Assembly (NCBI GenBank): GCA_003131665.1
Contig: PKWA01000052.1
Location: 333 to 5,599 of the forward strand
DNA from: Acidimicrobiaceae bacterium
Lineage (GTDB): Bacteria > Actinomycetota > Acidimicrobiia > Acidimicrobiales > RAAP-2
Length of the DNA stretch: 5,267 nt
Reading direction: 5' to 3'
The position numbers were made by a program, and so were the translations under genes. The notes beneath the pieces are model-generated. The model saw nothing but the letters and a program-made list of their open reading frames with translations. It ran no database searches and had not been told where the DNA came from. Positions 1 through 5,267 of this stretch are shown piece after piece. How positions within the stretch are numbered: the first letter of the stretch is position 1; every line of letters begins with the position of its first letter.

Positions 1-1122
1 GGATCTGTGGCGTTGAAGGACTACATGGCCGCCTCGGACTCGCCGATTGTCGAGAAGATGCGCGACGCCGGCGCGGTGGTGCTCGCGCGTACCAACATGC
101 CCGATCTAGGACTTCGAATCAACGCGGAATCTTCGCTCTATGGTCCGACGCACAACCCGTGGAAGCACGGTTACACCGCTGGTGGCTCGTCGGGCGGTGA
201 GGCGGCCGCCATCGCCTCGGGTATGAGCCCGATCGGTCTCGGCAACGACATCGGGGGATCGCTGCGTAATCCCGCGTACTGCTGCGGGATCACGTCGATC
301 AAGCCGTCGCGCGGCCGCGTCGCCCAGGGTAATCCGAGCGCGGTCTTCGAGATGGCCCTTAACTCACAGATCATGTTGGCCGACGGGGTACTTGCTCGTC
401 ACGTGCGCGACGTCCGCCTCGGCCTAGAAGTCGTGATGGGCGCTCACCGCGGTGACCCCCAGACGATCGACGCGCCGCTTGAGGGACGGCCCGCTGCCAA
501 GCGCGTAGCGCTCGTTGCCGAGCCGCTGGGCGGCGAGACCGACGACGACGTCGCCGAAGGCGTTCGCCGCGCCGGTCGAGCGCTCGAAGCCGCCGGGTAC
601 GAGGTCGAAGAGGTTGAACCTCCGCTGCTCTTTGACGCCTACTTCGCCTGGACCGAGTTGATGTTGACGAGTCTGACGGTGAGCATGCCGCGCCTGGCGC
701 CGCTCATCGGCGAAGGCGGTCAGCGATTTCTCGAGCTGACCTCGATCGAGTTTCCTGCAGCGACCGGTGCGTCGATGGCCCTAATGCACGAGAACCGTTA
801 CCGCGTGGCGAGGGCGTGGCGAGAGTTCTTTACGACCTATCCGCTGATTGTCGGACCAACCTGGACCCAGCCACCGTTCGAACACGGCTATGACATTCGC
901 GACGCGGAGTCCGCTATGAAAGTTGTCGAGCTTTTTCGCTTCGTACTACCGGCCAACTTGTTGGGTCTGCCCGCCGTCTGCGTGCCGACCGGCGTCGCCA
1001 ACGGTCTGCCCACGGGGGCCCAGATCATCGGTGACCTCTTTCGAGAGGATCTCTGTTTGAACGCCGCCGAGGCCGTCGAACACTCCCTCGGCGTACTGAC
1101 GCCCATCGACCCCCGGCCCTAG
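1..1122 (+). CDS. Amidase-signature family hydrolase, 5'-truncated by window start
   Basis: Serine hydrolase of the amidase signature family, which cleaves amide bonds using a Ser-cisSer-Lys triad in the cytoplasm. The reading frame is open to base 1 (first visible residues GSVALKDYMA), so the GTG at 7 is almost certainly an internal Val codon and the true start is upstream. Counting from that GTG as residue 1, the signature GGSSGGEAAA sits at 59-68, with the cis-Ser at Ser61, and the nucleophile is Ser85 in NDIGGSLRNP. The catalytic Lys normally lies about 75 residues before the cis-Ser and so falls just outside the window; the opening Gly-Ser fits the end of that Lys motif. The C-terminal part is complete (LLGLPAVCVPTG, then GLPTGAQIIG), ending in TAG at 1120-1122. 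About 373 residues are visible of a family usually near 450-500. The Asn before the DIGGS motif replaces the commoner Thr or Ser. Substrate is unknown. Followed 4 bp later by a GNAT gene, probably co-transcribed. Confidence 0.93.
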   Translation, partial: GSVALKDYMAASDSPIVEKMRDAGAVVLARTNMPDLGLRINAESSLYGPTHNPWKHGYTAGGSSGGEAAAIASGMSPIGLGNDIGGSLRNPAYCCGITSIKPSRGRVAQGNPSAVFEMALNSQIMLADGVLARHVRDVRLGLEVVMGAHRGDPQTIDAPLEGRPAAKRVALVAEPLGGETDDDVAEGVRRAGRALEAAGYEVEEVEPPLLFDAYFAWTELMLTSLTVSMPRLAPLIGEGGQRFLELTSIEFPAATGASMALMHENRYRVARAWREFFTTYPLIVGPTWTQPPFEHGYDIRDAESAMKVVELFRFVLPANLLGLPAVCVPTGVANGLPTGAQIIGDLFREDLCLNAAEAVEHSLGVLTPIDPRP

Positions 1123-1126
1123 AGCT

Positions 1127-1573
1127 GTGGACGTCACCATTCGTCCCATCACCCGTGGCGACGTGGCAGCGGCGTCGCTGGTCATCCAAGGTGGGTCGAT
1201 GGCGCCCGAGGGCGAAGACGAGGGCGACGTTGACGGCTACTGGCGAGCTGTTGAAGAGACGCGACGCCGTCGAGGTGACGTGTTGGTGGCTGAGGTGGAC
1301 GGCGAGGTCGTGGGCGTCTGCCAAGTGGTGATCTTTCCCCACTTTCAACACACGGGGGGATGGTGTTGTGAGCTCGAAAGCATGCACGTGCGAAGCGACC
1401 GACGCGGCGAAGGCATTGGCGCGAAGTTGCTGGCGCGCGCCGAAGAGATCGCTCGCGAACAAGGGTGCTATCGCATGCAGCTGACGAGTCGCAACGTCCG
1501 AGAGGACGCGCACCGGTTCTACGCGGCCAACGACTATGTCTCGAGCCACCAAGGCTTCAAGAAGATCCTGTAG
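1127..1573 (+). CDS. GNAT-family N-acetyltransferase
   Basis: Predicted acetyl-CoA-dependent N-acyltransferase of the GNAT fold, 148 residues, a normal length for a single-domain member. The N-terminus (VTIRPITRGDVAAA) is the usual first strand and helix. Strands around residues 52-70 (VLVAEVDGEVVGVCQVVIF) lead into motif A at 82-109, ELESMHVRSDRRGEGIGAKL onward. Within it R93-G94-E95-G96-I97-G98 fits the R/Q-x-x-G-x-G/A pyrophosphate-binding loop. Motif B follows at 123-134 with Asn123 and Tyr132 (the run AHRFYAANDY), the usual general-acid Tyr position. The start is GTG at 1127; there is no convincing Shine-Dalgarno, and the amidase stop lies only 4 bp upstream, so translational coupling is likely. 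The next in-frame Met (residue 25) would remove the first strand. Acceptor substrate cannot be told from sequence. Confidence 0.9.
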   Translation: MDVTIRPITRGDVAAASLVIQGGSMAPEGEDEGDVDGYWRAVEETRRRRGDVLVAEVDGEVVGVCQVVIFPHFQHTGGWCCELESMHVRSDRRGEGIGAKLLARAEEIAREQGCYRMQLTSRNVREDAHRFYAANDYVSSHQGFKKIL

Positions 1574-1658
1574 AAGTTCCGAAGCGGTTCGTACTGAGGA
1601 TCACGGCGAAGAGATTGGCGACTTCGTTGAACGTCTCACGGCTCGCTACGCTCGGTCC

Positions 1659-1664
1659 AGGAGG
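1659..1664 (+). promoter_or_regulatory. Strong Shine-Dalgarno for the AhpD-like gene
   Basis: AGGAGG (extending to AGGAGGTG) lies 5 nt before the ATG at 1670 and is the best ribosome binding site in the window. It overlaps the possible GTG start at 1664, which rules that start out, and lies 14 nt from the ATG at 1679, which is too far to be preferred. It therefore decides the start at 1670. Confidence 0.75.
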
Positions 1665-1669
1665 TGGCT

Positions 1670-2020
1670 ATGGAGAGCATGGATCAGATACGTGAAGAGT
1701 TGCGCCAACCGGCGCTGGATCTGCACGCGCTCATTCCCGACGTCATGAAGGGTTACGTGGAGATGGCTTCGGCCGCCATGGTCGAAGGTGAACTCTCGAC
1801 CGCGGTGAAAGAGCTGCTCGCCCACGTCATCGCGACGACTCGAGAGTGCGACGGCTGTATCGTGGCGCACGCGCGCGGCGCGCTTCGCGCCGGCGTCACG
1901 CGCCAACAGGTGGCCGAAGCACTGGGCGTTGCCGTGGCGATGAACGGGGGACCGGGCACGGTATGGGGCCCGCGGGCGCTGCGGGTCTTTGACGAAGCGG
2001 AGGCGGCTCGACGGGCCTAA
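1670..2020 (+). CDS. AhpD/carboxymuconolactone decarboxylase-family protein
   Basis: Small all-helical protein of 116 residues ([10 protein letters not shown]...) in the AhpD/CMD superfamily, whose members act as thiol peroxidase partners or decarboxylases and usually form oligomers. Counting from the ATG at 1670, the core is [10 protein letters not shown] at 59-68: Cys60-x-x-Cys63 with His67 four residues on. Glu48 lies 12 residues before the first Cys. In mycobacterial AhpD the relay is Glu118, Cys130, His132, Cys133, His137; spacing here keeps Glu, both Cys and the last His, but the His132 position is Gly62. After the core come [20 protein letters not shown] and [10 protein letters not shown], typical of the family. 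The intact CxxC favours a redox role over decarboxylation. It starts about 96 bp after the GNAT stop on the same strand, with its own strong ribosome binding site. The TAA stop at 2018-2020 overlaps the stop of the convergent P450. Confidence 0.9.
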   Translation: MESMDQIREELRQPALDLHALIPDVMKGYVEMASAAMVEGELSTAVKELLAHVIATTRECDGCIVAHARGALRAGVTRQQVAEALGVAVAMNGGPGTVWGPRALRVFDEAEAARRA

Positions 2021-3294
2021 AAGCTGTAGTCGAGGTGTTTGATCCCGTTGATGAAACTTGACGCCAGTTGGGCCGGCGCACCGGTCGGATGAATCGTGGG
2101 CGCTCGCCTGAGCAGTTCGCGCCACATCACGGTGATCTCGCGTCGAGCGAGGTGCGCACCTAGACAGAAGTGCGGCCCCGGTGCGCCAAAGCCGAAGTGG
2201 TCGTTGGGCGTTCGGCCCACGTCAAAGACGTAGGGGTCGTCAAAGACCTCTTCGTCACGGTTGGCCGAGTTGTAGAACATGACGACCTTCTCACCGGCCT
2301 TGAGATCAAAGCCCGACAGGGTGTAGTTGCGTGAGAGGGTTCGCCGCATCCAGATCACCGGCGAAGCCCAGCGAACGATTTCGTCGGCGGCGGTCTTCGC
2401 GAGGCCCTCGTAGTCCTCGACGAGTCGACGCTGCTGATCGGGGTACTCACCAAAGGCGTGCAGGGCGTGCGCGATGGCGGTACGCGTGGTCTCGTTGCCC
2501 GCGGTCACCAGCAACACGAAGAATGAAGCCAACTCTTGTTGGGTCAGCTTCTCGGATTCAATCTCGGCGTTCACGAGCGCGCTCGTGATGTCGTCGATAG
2601 GTTGGTCCACTCGGTACTTGCCCAGTTCCTCCATAATGCCCGTCAAGGTCGCGCCGGCTTCGAGAAAGGCGAGGACCGGGTCCGTGCCCTCGGGAATGAA
2701 CTCAGGGTCGCCATTGGAAAGAATAATGTTCGAGCACTTCAACACCGTGGCGTACTCGCTGGGCTGCACGCCCATCATGGTGCAGATGATCTCGAGGGGA
2801 AAGGGCGCGGCGACGTCGATGATGAAATCACCGGTGCCGTTTTCTTGAGCTCGCTGGATGATCTCGTCGGCGAGTCGTTCGATGGACTCTTCAACGGCAC
2901 GAACGTTTCTCGGATTGAAGGCGTTGGAGACGATCCGGCGAAGCCGAGCGTGTTTGGGATTGTCCGTCGAAATCATGCCCGAGAAGTACTCCACCATCTC
3001 CGGCGGCAGATCAAGCAGCGACACCGCACCTGGACCCGAGAGGAAAACGTCGGGGTGGCGAGAGACTTCAGAGACGTCAGCGTGGCGAGTGAGGGCGTAG
3101 TAGCCATTCCCTGCGGGAAACTCCACGGTCGCACTCTCCATGAGAGGTTGGTCGAAGTGACCAATGGGCCGCTCTTGGCGCAGGGTTCGAAAGGCACTTT
3201 CGCGCTCTACGTACGGGCGTCGCCAAAACTCCATGTCCGAGAGGTCAATATCGTCGACGTTGAAGGCGGTCGTTGGTTCACTCACGTGCTTCAT
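2017..3294 (-). CDS. Cytochrome P450, CYP124/125/142-like
   Basis: Complete soluble bacterial haem monooxygenase, 425 residues, with no membrane anchor. It would need ferredoxin and reductase partners, none of which is in the window. Seen: I-helix oxygen-activation motif AGNETT at 265-270 (acid Glu268, Thr269); K-helix ExxR as EIVR at 305-308; meander and ANRDEEVF around 345-351; haem loop [11 protein letters not shown] at 369-379 with proximal ligand Cys377. The haem loop has one residue more between Phe and Cys than the classic pattern, as in the actinobacterial CYP124/125/142 group, and [20 protein letters not shown] (109-128) is also in their style. Those families hydroxylate steroid side chains and branched lipids, so a terpenoid, sterol or fatty-acid-like substrate is plausible but only inferred. 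The ATG at 3294 has only a weak ribosome binding site. TAG at 2017-2019 overlaps the convergent AhpD-like stop. Confidence 0.96.
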   Translation of the reverse strand: MKHVSEPTTAFNVDDIDLSDMEFWRRPYVERESAFRTLRQERPIGHFDQPLMESATVEFPAGNGYYALTRHADVSEVSRHPDVFLSGPGAVSLLDLPPEMVEYFSGMISTDNPKHARLRRIVSNAFNPRNVRAVEESIERLADEIIQRAQENGTGDFIIDVAAPFPLEIICTMMGVQPSEYATVLKCSNIILSNGDPEFIPEGTDPVLAFLEAGATLTGIMEELGKYRVDQPIDDITSALVNAEIESEKLTQQELASFFVLLVTAGNETTRTAIAHALHAFGEYPDQQRRLVEDYEGLAKTAADEIVRWASPVIWMRRTLSRNYTLSGFDLKAGEKVVMFYNSANRDEEVFDDPYVFDVGRTPNDHFGFGAPGPHFCLGAHLARREITVMWRELLRRAPTIHPTGAPAQLASSFINGIKHLDYSF

Positions 3295-3378
3295 CGTAGC
3301 GAGTCGGCTCTGTCAGCTCTACCTGGATCGAGATTCAATGGTGAAGGGTCCAACGCCGAGCAAACGCTTCGGTCCCTT

Positions 3379-3394
3379 CCACGAAAAAACGTGG
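3379..3394. repeat. Perfect dyad CCACG-A6-CGTGG in the P450/regulator divergent region
   Basis: Five-base arms CCACG (3379-3383) and CGTGG (3390-3394) flank a run of six A. It lies 85 bp upstream of the P450 start on the minus strand and about 130 bp upstream of the response regulator. The shape (short palindrome, AT-rich centre, between divergent genes) is what a dimeric repressor operator looks like; the protein that would bind it is unknown. A minor hairpin is the alternative. Confidence 0.4.
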
Positions 3395-3402
3395 CGCGGT
3401 CA

Positions 3403-3408
3403 TAGAAT
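3403..3408 (+). promoter_or_regulatory. Possible -10 element (TAGAAT)
   Basis: TAGAAT fits the actinobacterial TANNNT -10 pattern and sits 7 bp before the ATG at 3416, the spacing expected of a leaderless transcript. No recognisable -35 is present at 16-19 bp upstream; the dyad at 3379-3394 lies there instead, so an activator or repressor at that site could act on this promoter. Weak evidence from one hexamer. Confidence 0.25.
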
Positions 3409-3415
3409 CGACTTG

Positions 3416-3529
3416 ATGAAGCCCACGTCGCCTAGCAAGGGAGATCGAGACTTTCTCGCCCCCGCGCTCGTGGGTTTACTCAAGGTCACCCCGGGAGCCA
3501 ATTGTCTATCGGGGGGCTATTCCTCTTGA
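3416..3529 (+). CDS. Possible 37-codon leader ORF, unrecognised product
   Basis: ATG at 3416 opens 37 codons (MKPTSPSKGDRDFLAPALVG at the N-terminus, ending CLSGGYSS) and TGA at 3527-3529 overlaps the preferred TTG start of the response regulator as TTGA. That arrangement is the usual signature of translational coupling. There is no Shine-Dalgarno before the ATG, but a TANNNT hexamer 7 bp upstream would allow a leaderless message. The product matches no family I know, has a mildly hydrophobic middle (FLAPALVGLL) and no clear signal or membrane segment. Third-position GC is only moderate, so coding bias neither supports nor excludes it. It may be a non-coding stretch that happens to be open. 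Confidence 0.22.
   Translation: MKPTSPSKGDRDFLAPALVGLLKVTPGANCLSGGYSS
3422..3474 (+). repeat. Nested inverted repeats upstream of the response regulator
   Basis: Outer arms CCCACG (3422-3427) and CGTGGG (3469-3474) enclose an inner perfect hairpin CGAGA-CTT-TCTCG (3446-3458). The inner stem is nearly extended by GGG/CCC with a four-base bulge. As RNA this could fold in the leader of the regulator transcript; as DNA, the outer arms repeat the CCACG/CGTGG half-sites of the dyad at 3379-3394. There is no following T-run, so it is not a standard intrinsic terminator. Confidence 0.3.
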
Positions 3530-4269
3530 CGAAGGTTCTGATTGTTGAAGATGACCAAGAAATCGTTGGGCTCTTGGAGAAATTTCTGCTCACGGAGGGC
3601 TACGAGGTGATCGTCGCGTCCGACTTCGCCGGCGCTCTCAGCGCCACCTCCGCGCTGTCGCCGGACCTCGTTTTGCTCGACATCGTCCTCGGTACCGAAG
3701 ACGGACGCGACGTGTTTCGCGAGATCCGTCTGATCAGCGACGTGCCGACGATTTTTCTCACCGGCCGGGGCCTCGAATCAGAAAGGATCGCGGGGCTGAA
3801 GATGGGGGCCGACGACTATATAGTCAAGCCCTTCTCGCTGGGCGAGGTCTCGGCGAGGATCGAATCGGTCCTGCGCCGCTCTACTTCGAGCGGCGCTTCC
3901 AGGGACGTCGAGACGCCCAACCTGCGCTTTGGCGAACTTGAGATCAATGAGAGCACCCACGAAGTGAAACTCACCGGATCCCTACTTGAATTGACCTCGA
4001 AGGAGTTCTCGCTGCTCGTCTTTCTCGCTTCGTCCCCCCGGCAGGTCTTCTCACGCGACCAACTCCTCCAACACGTGTGGTCGTCGTCCAGTGACTGGCA
4101 GAACGAAGCGACGGTGACAGAACATATACGTCGACTCCGAACGAAAATCGAGGTCGATCCCGACCGTCCCCTCTGGATACGTACAGTCCGCGGAGTGGGC
4201 TATCGATTCGAGCCAGGGGCGATCGCCGCGAATAGCCCGGCGAGCGACGCCGCTCGCGACGCGACCTGA
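3526..4269 (+). CDS. OmpR/PhoB-family response regulator
   Basis: Two-component transcription factor of 247 residues from the TTG at 3526 (MTKVLIVEDDQE). Receiver domain, about 1-118: acidic pocket Glu8/Asp9, phosphoacceptor Asp52 in LVLLDIVLG, switch Thr79 in IFLTGRG, and Lys101-Pro102 in YIVKPF. A short linker (about 119-130) leads to a winged-helix DNA-binding domain at about 132-230, with LTSKEFSLLVFLA, the recognition-helix region TVTEHIRRLRTKIE and the wing RTVRGVGYRFEP. All key residues are intact, so it should be phosphorylated by a histidine kinase and bind tandem promoter sites. The TTG at 3526 is preferred because it puts the first beta strand at residue 3, as in the family, with a G-run 9 nt upstream. 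An in-frame TTG at 3502, preceded by GGGAG, would add eight residues. A disordered Ala/Ser/Asp tail ends the protein. Target genes unknown; the divergent P450 is a candidate. Confidence 0.95.
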   Translation: MTKVLIVEDDQEIVGLLEKFLLTEGYEVIVASDFAGALSATSALSPDLVLLDIVLGTEDGRDVFREIRLISDVPTIFLTGRGLESERIAGLKMGADDYIVKPFSLGEVSARIESVLRRSTSSGASRDVETPNLRFGELEINESTHEVKLTGSLLELTSKEFSLLVFLASSPRQVFSRDQLLQHVWSSSSDWQNEATVTEHIRRLRTKIEVDPDRPLWIRTVRGVGYRFEPGAIAANSPASDAARDAT

Positions 4270-4309
4270 ATACATTGCCTCGACTGCGGAGCCGTCATGG
4301 CTAACGACG

Positions 4310-5267
4310 TCATCGAGCGAGTAGTTGCACGATCTGGTCAATGAGTTCGCTCGGCTTGAAGGGCTTGGCGAGAAACGCAGCCGAGTCAGATTGAAGACCC
4401 TCGAGTACGGCGGCCCCTTCGCTCCCCGAGATTAAAAGGACCCGAATGTCTGGATTCGACTCTTGCATCCTAAGGGCCAAGTCGCGTCCCGACAACGTCG
4501 CCATGACGACGTCACTGAGTAGAAGGTCAATCGTCTCGCCGAATTCGCGAGCGATCTCGATCGCCTGCTCGCCCGAACTGGCTTCGAGAATTCGATAGCC
4601 GTTTCGTCTGAGTACTTGCACGATGAAACGGCGAAGGACATCATCGTCTTCGGCCAGCAGCACCGTGCTCGAACCACGAGGTCGAATCGGTGCTTGCGAC
4701 GTTGACACGTGGGCGGCCTCTTCGGCCACGACGGGAAGGATAATTTCGAAGGTGGTCCCGATACCAATCTCACTGGTGCATTGAATCGTCCCGCCACTGT
4801 CTTCGACGAGACGTCGAGCGGCAGAGAGTCCGAGCCCCGAACCCTTCAACGGACCTTTTGTGGTGAACATCGGTTCGAAACATCGCCGAAGCGTCTCGTC
4901 GTCCATTCCGTGACCGGTGTCGGTGACCTTGATCTGCACGTAGTCTCCATCGGGCAGGTTCGCGCTGGCGTTCTCTCGCGCACGAAACTCCACTTGGTTG
5001 ACCGACACACCCAACTGGCCGCTCGCGGCCATGGCGTCACGGGCGTTGAGCGCCAGGTTGAGCATCATCTGTTCAAACTGGTCGGCGTCGATGAAGACGT
5101 TGCCCGACTGAGGAGATAGGGACCAGACCATATCGATGTCGACGCCAAGGATTCGCTCGAGTACCTCGGCAATTGATTCGATGGCGGCGACGGGATCGAG
5201 CACCACCGGTTCGGCGGGCTTAGTTCGCCCGATTGCGAGTAGTTGTGCCGTCAGGCCCGAGGCCCTC
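4310..5267 (-). CDS. Hybrid histidine kinase (HATPase plus C-terminal receiver), N-terminus beyond window
   Basis: The frame stays open to the window end: codons before the GTG at 5206 read RASGLTAQLLAIGRTKPAEP, typical of the end of the HisKA dimerisation helices. That GTG is therefore not the true start, and the phosphoacceptor His and any sensor domain lie outside. Numbering from it: HATPase domain about 30-160 with N-box LNLALNARDAM (Asn50, Asn54), G1 box DTGHGM at 96-101, F-box FEPMFTTK at 110-117 and G2 box GSGLGLS at 122-128. A linker of about 20 residues leads to a receiver domain at 180-298 with Glu186/Asp187, phosphoacceptor Asp232 in LLSDVVM, Ser260 in the Thr/Ser switch position and Lys281 in AKPF. 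The attached receiver suggests internal phosphotransfer or control, with output to a phosphotransfer protein or another regulator. It faces the OmpR-type regulator tail to tail across 40 bp, so a partnership is possible but not shown. Confidence 0.94.
   Translation of the reverse strand, partial: RASGLTAQLLAIGRTKPAEPVVLDPVAAIESIAEVLERILGVDIDMVWSLSPQSGNVFIDADQFEQMMLNLALNARDAMAASGQLGVSVNQVEFRARENASANLPDGDYVQIKVTDTGHGMDDETLRRCFEPMFTTKGPLKGSGLGLSAARRLVEDSGGTIQCTSEIGIGTTFEIILPVVAEEAAHVSTSQAPIRPRGSSTVLLAEDDDVLRRFIVQVLRRNGYRILEASSGEQAIEIAREFGETIDLLLSDVVMATLSGRDLALRMQESNPDIRVLLISGSEGAAVLEGLQSDSAAFLAKPFKPSELIDQIVQLLAR

Noticed and set aside
7..9. GTG at 7 as the amidase start
   Set aside because: The frame is open to base 1, the preceding Gly-Ser is part of the family motif, and starting there would lack the catalytic Lys.
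1025..1552. Minus-strand ORF (175 codons) over the amidase end and GNAT
   Set aside because: Arg/His/Ser-rich translation without family features, fully opposite two well-supported genes.
1646..2125. Minus-strand ORF (159 codons) over the AhpD-like gene
   Set aside because: Opposite a gene with a strong ribosome binding site and clear CxxC motif; translation is low-complexity His/Arg and unrecognised.
2536..3405. Long plus-strand ORF (289 codons) opposite the P450
   Set aside because: It lies antisense to a P450 with every family motif intact, its translation shows no recognisable domain, and long antisense open frames are common in GC-rich genes.
3164..3529. Full 121-codon plus-strand ORF ending at the regulator start
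   Set aside because: Its first part is antisense to the P450 N-terminus and unrecognisable; only the last 37 codons from the ATG at 3416 are worth considering.
4290..4302. AGCC-GTCAT-GGCT hairpin between the convergent regulator and kinase stops
   Set aside because: Only four base pairs and no T-run on either strand; too weak to call a bidirectional terminator, though the location would suit one.
4709..5119. Plus-strand ORF (136 codons) opposite the kinase
   Set aside because: Shadow of the HATPase region, where N, G1, F and G2 boxes on the minus strand are all intact.

Overview
The window looks like ordinary chromosome from a moderately GC-rich bacterium (roughly 60% GC by eye). It uses GTG and TTG starts freely and spaces its genes tightly. 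The closest family resemblance of the P450 (CYP124/125/142-like), together with the other gene types, points to an actinobacterium, possibly an Acidimicrobiia-type lineage. That placement is inference from protein style only, since no rRNA or marker gene is present. I see no mobile element, tRNA, rRNA or CRISPR array.

Left part (1-2020, plus strand): the C-terminal three quarters of an amidase-signature hydrolase, cut by the window start, is followed after 4 bp by a GNAT N-acetyltransferase. About 100 bp further on lies a small AhpD/carboxymuconolactone-decarboxylase-family protein with an intact CxxC and a very good ribosome binding site. Middle (2017-3294, minus strand): a complete cytochrome P450 runs toward the AhpD-like gene, and their stop codons overlap tail to tail. 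This set of enzymes suggests small-molecule metabolism, but the sequence does not identify the substrate.

Right part (3295-5267): a divergent control region of about 230 bp holds two inverted repeats and a possible leaderless 37-codon ORF that ends on the start codon of the next gene. That next gene is an OmpR/PhoB-type response regulator on the plus strand. Facing it, 40 bp away on the minus strand, is a hybrid histidine kinase (HATPase plus C-terminal receiver) whose N-terminal sensor and HisKA phosphoacceptor lie beyond the window end. The regulator and kinase could be partners, but they are convergent, so they are not one operon.

No clearly new system is visible. The best leads are the layout of the regulator's upstream region, the overlapping convergent stops, and the partly altered proton-relay residues of the AhpD-like protein.
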